Origin: Vibrio maritimus
Lineage (GTDB): Bacteria; Pseudomonadota; Gammaproteobacteria; Enterobacterales; Vibrionaceae
NCBI RefSeq assembly: GCF_021441885.1
Contig: NZ_CP090438.1
Coordinates: forward strand, 1,860,001-1,924,000
DNA length: 64,000 nucleotides
Direction: 5' to 3'
Shown here: positions 61,652 to 64,000 of the stretch, piece after piece
Layout of the letters: the number at the start of each line of letters is the position of its first letter
Position numbering within the stretch: position 1 is the stretch's first letter
Program-made: the position numbers and the translations under genes
The notes under the pieces: model-generated
Databases searched by the model: none
What the model saw: the letters and a program-made list of their open reading frames with translations, nothing else
Told to the model about the DNA's origin: nothing

Positions 61652-62440
61652 ATGAAAAAGAGTTTAACTGCAGTATCCGTAGCTGCATTAATGGCAACAA
61701 GCGTACAAGCGGCAGATAATAGCGGCACGGTTGAAGCGTACGTAGACCAAGATTCTAATGCAGGTCTTTACTCTGCAGTAGATGTGACAGAAGACGCTTA
61801 TGTAGAAGCAGAGGTAGCCAAGACGGGCTACGGCTACATTGGTGCAGGTTACATGTTTACTGCAGACACGGGGGTAGCAGCAGGTTACGCAACAGAAGGT
61901 GACAACGACGAAGCACGTATTCAAGCCTTTACAGGTCATAGTTTCGGTAACTTCACACTACGCGGTGGTGCCGAATACCGTCACGGCTTCAAGGGCTTTG
62001 TATCTGGCGGTAACGTAACTGGTGATGGTTTCGGTAGCGGTAGCGATGTTAACGGTGACTTTGGTCATGGTGGACTGCCTACGCCATACAAAAACTCTGA
62101 CGTTACACTACCTGCACCACACAACCACGATGGTATATTGCCTTTACCTGTACCTGATAGCCAGAACGGTAATTACACGCTAGACGTTCACCGTGACAAT
62201 AGCCGTATTGTGAAACTTAACGTAGGCGCAGACTACAACATTGCTGACCAAGTAACGCTTTCTTATGACTACGATTATTACAAGCAACTAGGCGATTTCT
62301 ACACAGCAGACGATGCACAGGCTCATACCTTTAAAGCTACCTACACTGGCTTTGATGCTGCACAGCCATACGTTAAACACGCAATTGACGGCGACTTTGA
62401 CAACAACTTTACAACGGTTGGTATTGCGATTCCATTCTAA
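61652..62440 (+). CDS. Small outer-membrane beta-barrel protein with a long Gly/Pro/His loop
   Basis: 262 residues. Signal peptide MKKSLTAVSVAALMATSVQA. Alternating strands (YIGAGYMFTADTGVAAGYA, FTLRGGAEYRHGF, RIVKLNVGADYNI, VTLSYDYDYYKQL, HTFKATYTGF) and the C-terminal phenylalanine (GIAIPF) mark a barrel inserted by the Bam machinery. It may belong near the KdgM-type oligosaccharide porins, but that is weak. Between barrel strands, about residues 113-185 form a glycine-, aspartate-, proline- and histidine-rich insertion (GDGFGSGSDVNGDFGHGG; LPAPHNHDGILPLPVPD), presumably a surface loop. No clear ribosome-binding site (GTTAAGAAAA before ATG). Confidence 0.75.
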   Translation: MKKSLTAVSVAALMATSVQAADNSGTVEAYVDQDSNAGLYSAVDVTEDAYVEAEVAKTGYGYIGAGYMFTADTGVAAGYATEGDNDEARIQAFTGHSFGNFTLRGGAEYRHGFKGFVSGGNVTGDGFGSGSDVNGDFGHGGLPTPYKNSDVTLPAPHNHDGILPLPVPDSQNGNYTLDVHRDNSRIVKLNVGADYNIADQVTLSYDYDYYKQLGDFYTADDAQAHTFKATYTGFDAAQPYVKHAIDGDFDNNFTTVGIAIPF

Positions 62441-62562
62441 GCCAATGGACCAGTTTAAGTTTGAGAGGGTTTACCGCCCTCTCATCTAAATGCTTCACAA
62501 CGTCTATTAGGAGAGACAATGACAACATCATACGCCGTTCAATCACAACGAAGGCGTCCAAC

Positions 62563-62955
62563 ATGAACTCAATCATGAGCGCTCTATACGAGCAAATTAA
62601 GGTATTACGAGAGACCAACTCTCCCTACAACTTAATTCGAGCCAGTGAGCTCACCGATATGGTAAAAAGGCTGCGAAGCGGCAAGTATTGTGTTTACCAA
62701 CTTCAAGAAAGTTTAAGGACAGGAAAACAAACAATACATATATCAAGTTTGAGTCGAGACAGTGTTCGAGCGCAATATCATCATGAGCTAGACGCTGCGA
62801 AAGAAGAGATAAAGAAGCTCAATAAAACAACCGATAAGGAGTACTGGATTTACGATTGGGGAGCTCACGAAAAGTTCGAAGTTTACGAAATTGTCCCAAC
62901 AGGAGGAGACATCCTAATCAGGACCGTAGAGCTAGTAGAACGCCCCTTAAATTAA
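62563..62955 (+). CDS. Unknown cytoplasmic protein
   Basis: 130 residues from ATG 62563 (ATG 62575 is an alternative; the frame runs back to 62461). I do not recognise it. The first 90 residues are helical and basic, with a possible coiled coil (HHELDAAKEEIKKLNKT). The end is beta-rich (YWIYDWGAHEKFEVYEIVPTGGDILIRTVELVE). No signal peptide or membrane segment. It follows the outer-membrane gene after a GAGAGGG/CCCTCTC hairpin at 62463-62483 that lacks a T run. Confidence 0.6.
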   Translation: MNSIMSALYEQIKVLRETNSPYNLIRASELTDMVKRLRSGKYCVYQLQESLRTGKQTIHISSLSRDSVRAQYHHELDAAKEEIKKLNKTTDKEYWIYDWGAHEKFEVYEIVPTGGDILIRTVELVERPLN

Positions 62956-63119
62956 ACTTAAAAACGCTTTAAAGGCTAGTCGCCATTAACATCCCATAAC
63001 TATTTCAAGACTAGCACGACAATCCCGTTCCAAAGAATCCATTAGCAGTGGTTTCTTCTCACAAAGACCCGCAACGTCATTCAACGCTGCAGGTAGATTC
63101 TTCGCGCTGTCACTCTGAG

Positions 63120-63491
63120 CTATCGCTCACCCAACACTTCAAACTCATCATAAGTCAAACGAGATAATCCATCTTCTTGTATCTCCCACAACTCTTTGTG
63201 TACCACACCGAACGCTTTGTTCATGGTCCAATCGGCACTTAAAATGTAGCCAGTGTCATTCTCTTTTACCCACTTCACATTTGTGTAGTCAACGTCGGCA
63301 AATCCCTGGTCCAAAATTCCTTGCCAAAACGCTTCAATGGCCTCACGCCCCTCAAAAGTACCAAATGGTTTAGCGACCATTACCGCATCCTCAGCGTATC
63401 GTGCTGCACAGCCTGCTGCGTCTTGGCTATTGAACGCCGATTGCCAACCTGAAATACCTGCTTTTGACTGTTCTAAAACGGATTCACTCAT
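63120..63491 (-). CDS. SnoaL/DUF4440-like NTF2-fold protein
   Basis: 123 residues with the NTF2-like pattern: GWQSAFNSQDAAGCAARYAEDAVMVAKPFGTFEGREAIEAFWQGIL, then a beta half ending WEIQEDGLSRLTYDEFEVL. Function unknown; many such proteins bind or isomerise small molecules. Divergent from the LysR gene, which is probably its regulator. Confidence 0.85.
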   Translation of the reverse strand: MSESVLEQSKAGISGWQSAFNSQDAAGCAARYAEDAVMVAKPFGTFEGREAIEAFWQGILDQGFADVDYTNVKWVKENDTGYILSADWTMNKAFGVVHKELWEIQEDGLSRLTYDEFEVLGER

Positions 63492-63576
63492 TACTATTTC
63501 CTACTGTTCCCGTTGTTGATAAGCCAATATTAGGCGTACAATTAACAAAGAAAAACAAAGTAATCAGAAATAACTA

Positions 63577-63591
63577 TTCTGTAAAACAGAA
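63577..63591. promoter_or_regulatory. LysR-type operator between the SnoaL-like and LysR genes
   Basis: TTCTGT-aaa-ACAGAA is a perfect 15-base palindrome, 30 bases before the LysR start and 86 from the SnoaL-like start, a usual place for a regulator binding site that controls both genes. Confidence 0.5.
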
Positions 63592-63620
63592 CAATAATGA
63601 ATGAGTTAACGAAGGTACTT

Positions 63621-64000
63621 ATGAATAAGCTACGTTTGATGTCGGTATTTGTTCAGGTAGTCGAAAGCGGTTCTATTACCAAAGCGGCAGATAAACTGGA
63701 TGTGTCCAAGTCAGTAGTCAGTACTGCTCTCAAACAACTTGAGGAGGAACTGGATACCACACTACTTAAACGCACGACCAGAAAACAGACCCTCACCTCC
63801 GCAGGCGAACGCTTCTATGCAAAGTGCGCACAGATGAGCGCAATTGCCGAAAGTGCTTGGATTGAGGCCTCCGCCTCTCTTCAAGAGCCCAAAGGTAGGC
63901 TGACCGTTACCGCGCCCCACGCACTAATGAAATCGATTGTCTTGCCAAGCCTCACTGCCAAATTCAAAGATCATCCACAAGTAAGCTTAAACCTGATCGC
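63621..64000 (+). CDS. LysR-family transcriptional regulator, 5' part
   Basis: Starts at ATG 63621 with GAAGG upstream and runs off the right edge after 126 complete codons. The LysR winged helix is clear (FVQVVESGSITKAADKLDVSKSVVSTALKQLEEELDTTLLKRTTRKQTLTSAGERFY), then the start of the effector domain (GRLTVTAPHALMKSIVLPSLTAKF). Divergent from the SnoaL-like gene. Confidence 0.94.
   Translation, partial: MNKLRLMSVFVQVVESGSITKAADKLDVSKSVVSTALKQLEEELDTTLLKRTTRKQTLTSAGERFYAKCAQMSAIAESAWIEASASLQEPKGRLTVTAPHALMKSIVLPSLTAKFKDHPQVSLNLI

Noticed and set aside
1..64000. CRISPR arrays, prophage, insertion sequences, rRNA or tRNA genes
   Set aside because: No repeat-spacer pattern, transposase, integrase, terminal repeats or cloverleaf-like sequence was seen.

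Overview
The window is a stretch of a Vibrio-type gammaproteobacterial chromosome. The evidence is gene content and order: the run pyrD / NAD-glutamate dehydrogenase / pepN / prc-proQ / msrC / letAB / rsmF, the block yccA-tusE-acylphosphatase-rlmI (the same neighbours as in E. coli), many Vibrionaceae small families (DUF2835, DUF2750, DUF3802), and an AapJQMP amino-acid transporter. I see no rRNA, tRNA, insertion sequence, prophage or CRISPR array. Almost every gene end carries a compact GC-rich hairpin with a T run, many of them bidirectional.

Layout. 1-12.9 kb is a minus-strand housekeeping block: the 5' part of pyrD, giant NAD-glutamate dehydrogenase, a DUF2835 gene, pepN, a secreted duplicated-domain protein, prc-proQ and msrC. 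13-20.3 kb is plus strand: an ABC exporter, letA-letB (MCE lipid transport, seven MCE repeats) and rsmF. The intergenic region after rsmF (20.37-20.55 kb) carries what I read as the sigma-S-dependent small RNA SdsR. 20.6-27.3 kb holds a CvfB-type S1 protein, an unknown membrane protein, a DUF4442 protein, a catalytically degenerate PEP-synthase-like barrel, aroG, yajQ and a truncated siroheme synthase. 27.7-32 kb is the aapJQMP operon. 32-35 kb is yccA-tusE-acylphosphatase-rlmI.

35.1-37.2 kb holds an outer-membrane TolC-like/OmpA-like pair of the kind that serves type I secretion of giant adhesins, here without an adhesin or inner-membrane partner and preceded by an overlapping 54-codon ORF. 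Then come queE-queC (preQ0 synthesis), yidA-yegS, a RES/Xre toxin-antitoxin pair, nagK, tapT, a sterol-desaturase-family membrane enzyme, a chemoreceptor, an NlpC/P60 lipoprotein, a fructosamine-kinase-family gene and a four-gene minus-strand operon (LysE exporter, SDR, GFA, GNAT-HAD fusion). 51.7-57.2 kb is a series of small accessory genes (CPXCG, GNATs, ArfB, Dabb, MscS, GlsB, ABM, DUF1801), including a 51-residue secreted peptide. 57.2-59.2 kb encodes a two-headed lipase, a patatin (YjjU-like) domain fused to a PldB-like lysophospholipase. The right end has a divergent Gfo/Idh/MocA oxidoreductase and DeoR regulator with repeated operator-like motifs between them, a small outer-membrane barrel protein, an orphan, a SnoaL-like protein and the start of a divergent LysR regulator.

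The most noteworthy items are the YjjU-PldB fusion, the PEP-synthase barrel that has lost its catalytic residues, the siroheme synthase with a vestigial methyltransferase tail, the SdsR locus, the small ORF coupled to the TolC-like gene, and the DeoR-linked repeat array. All functional calls come from reading motifs and remembered family sequences; no search was run.
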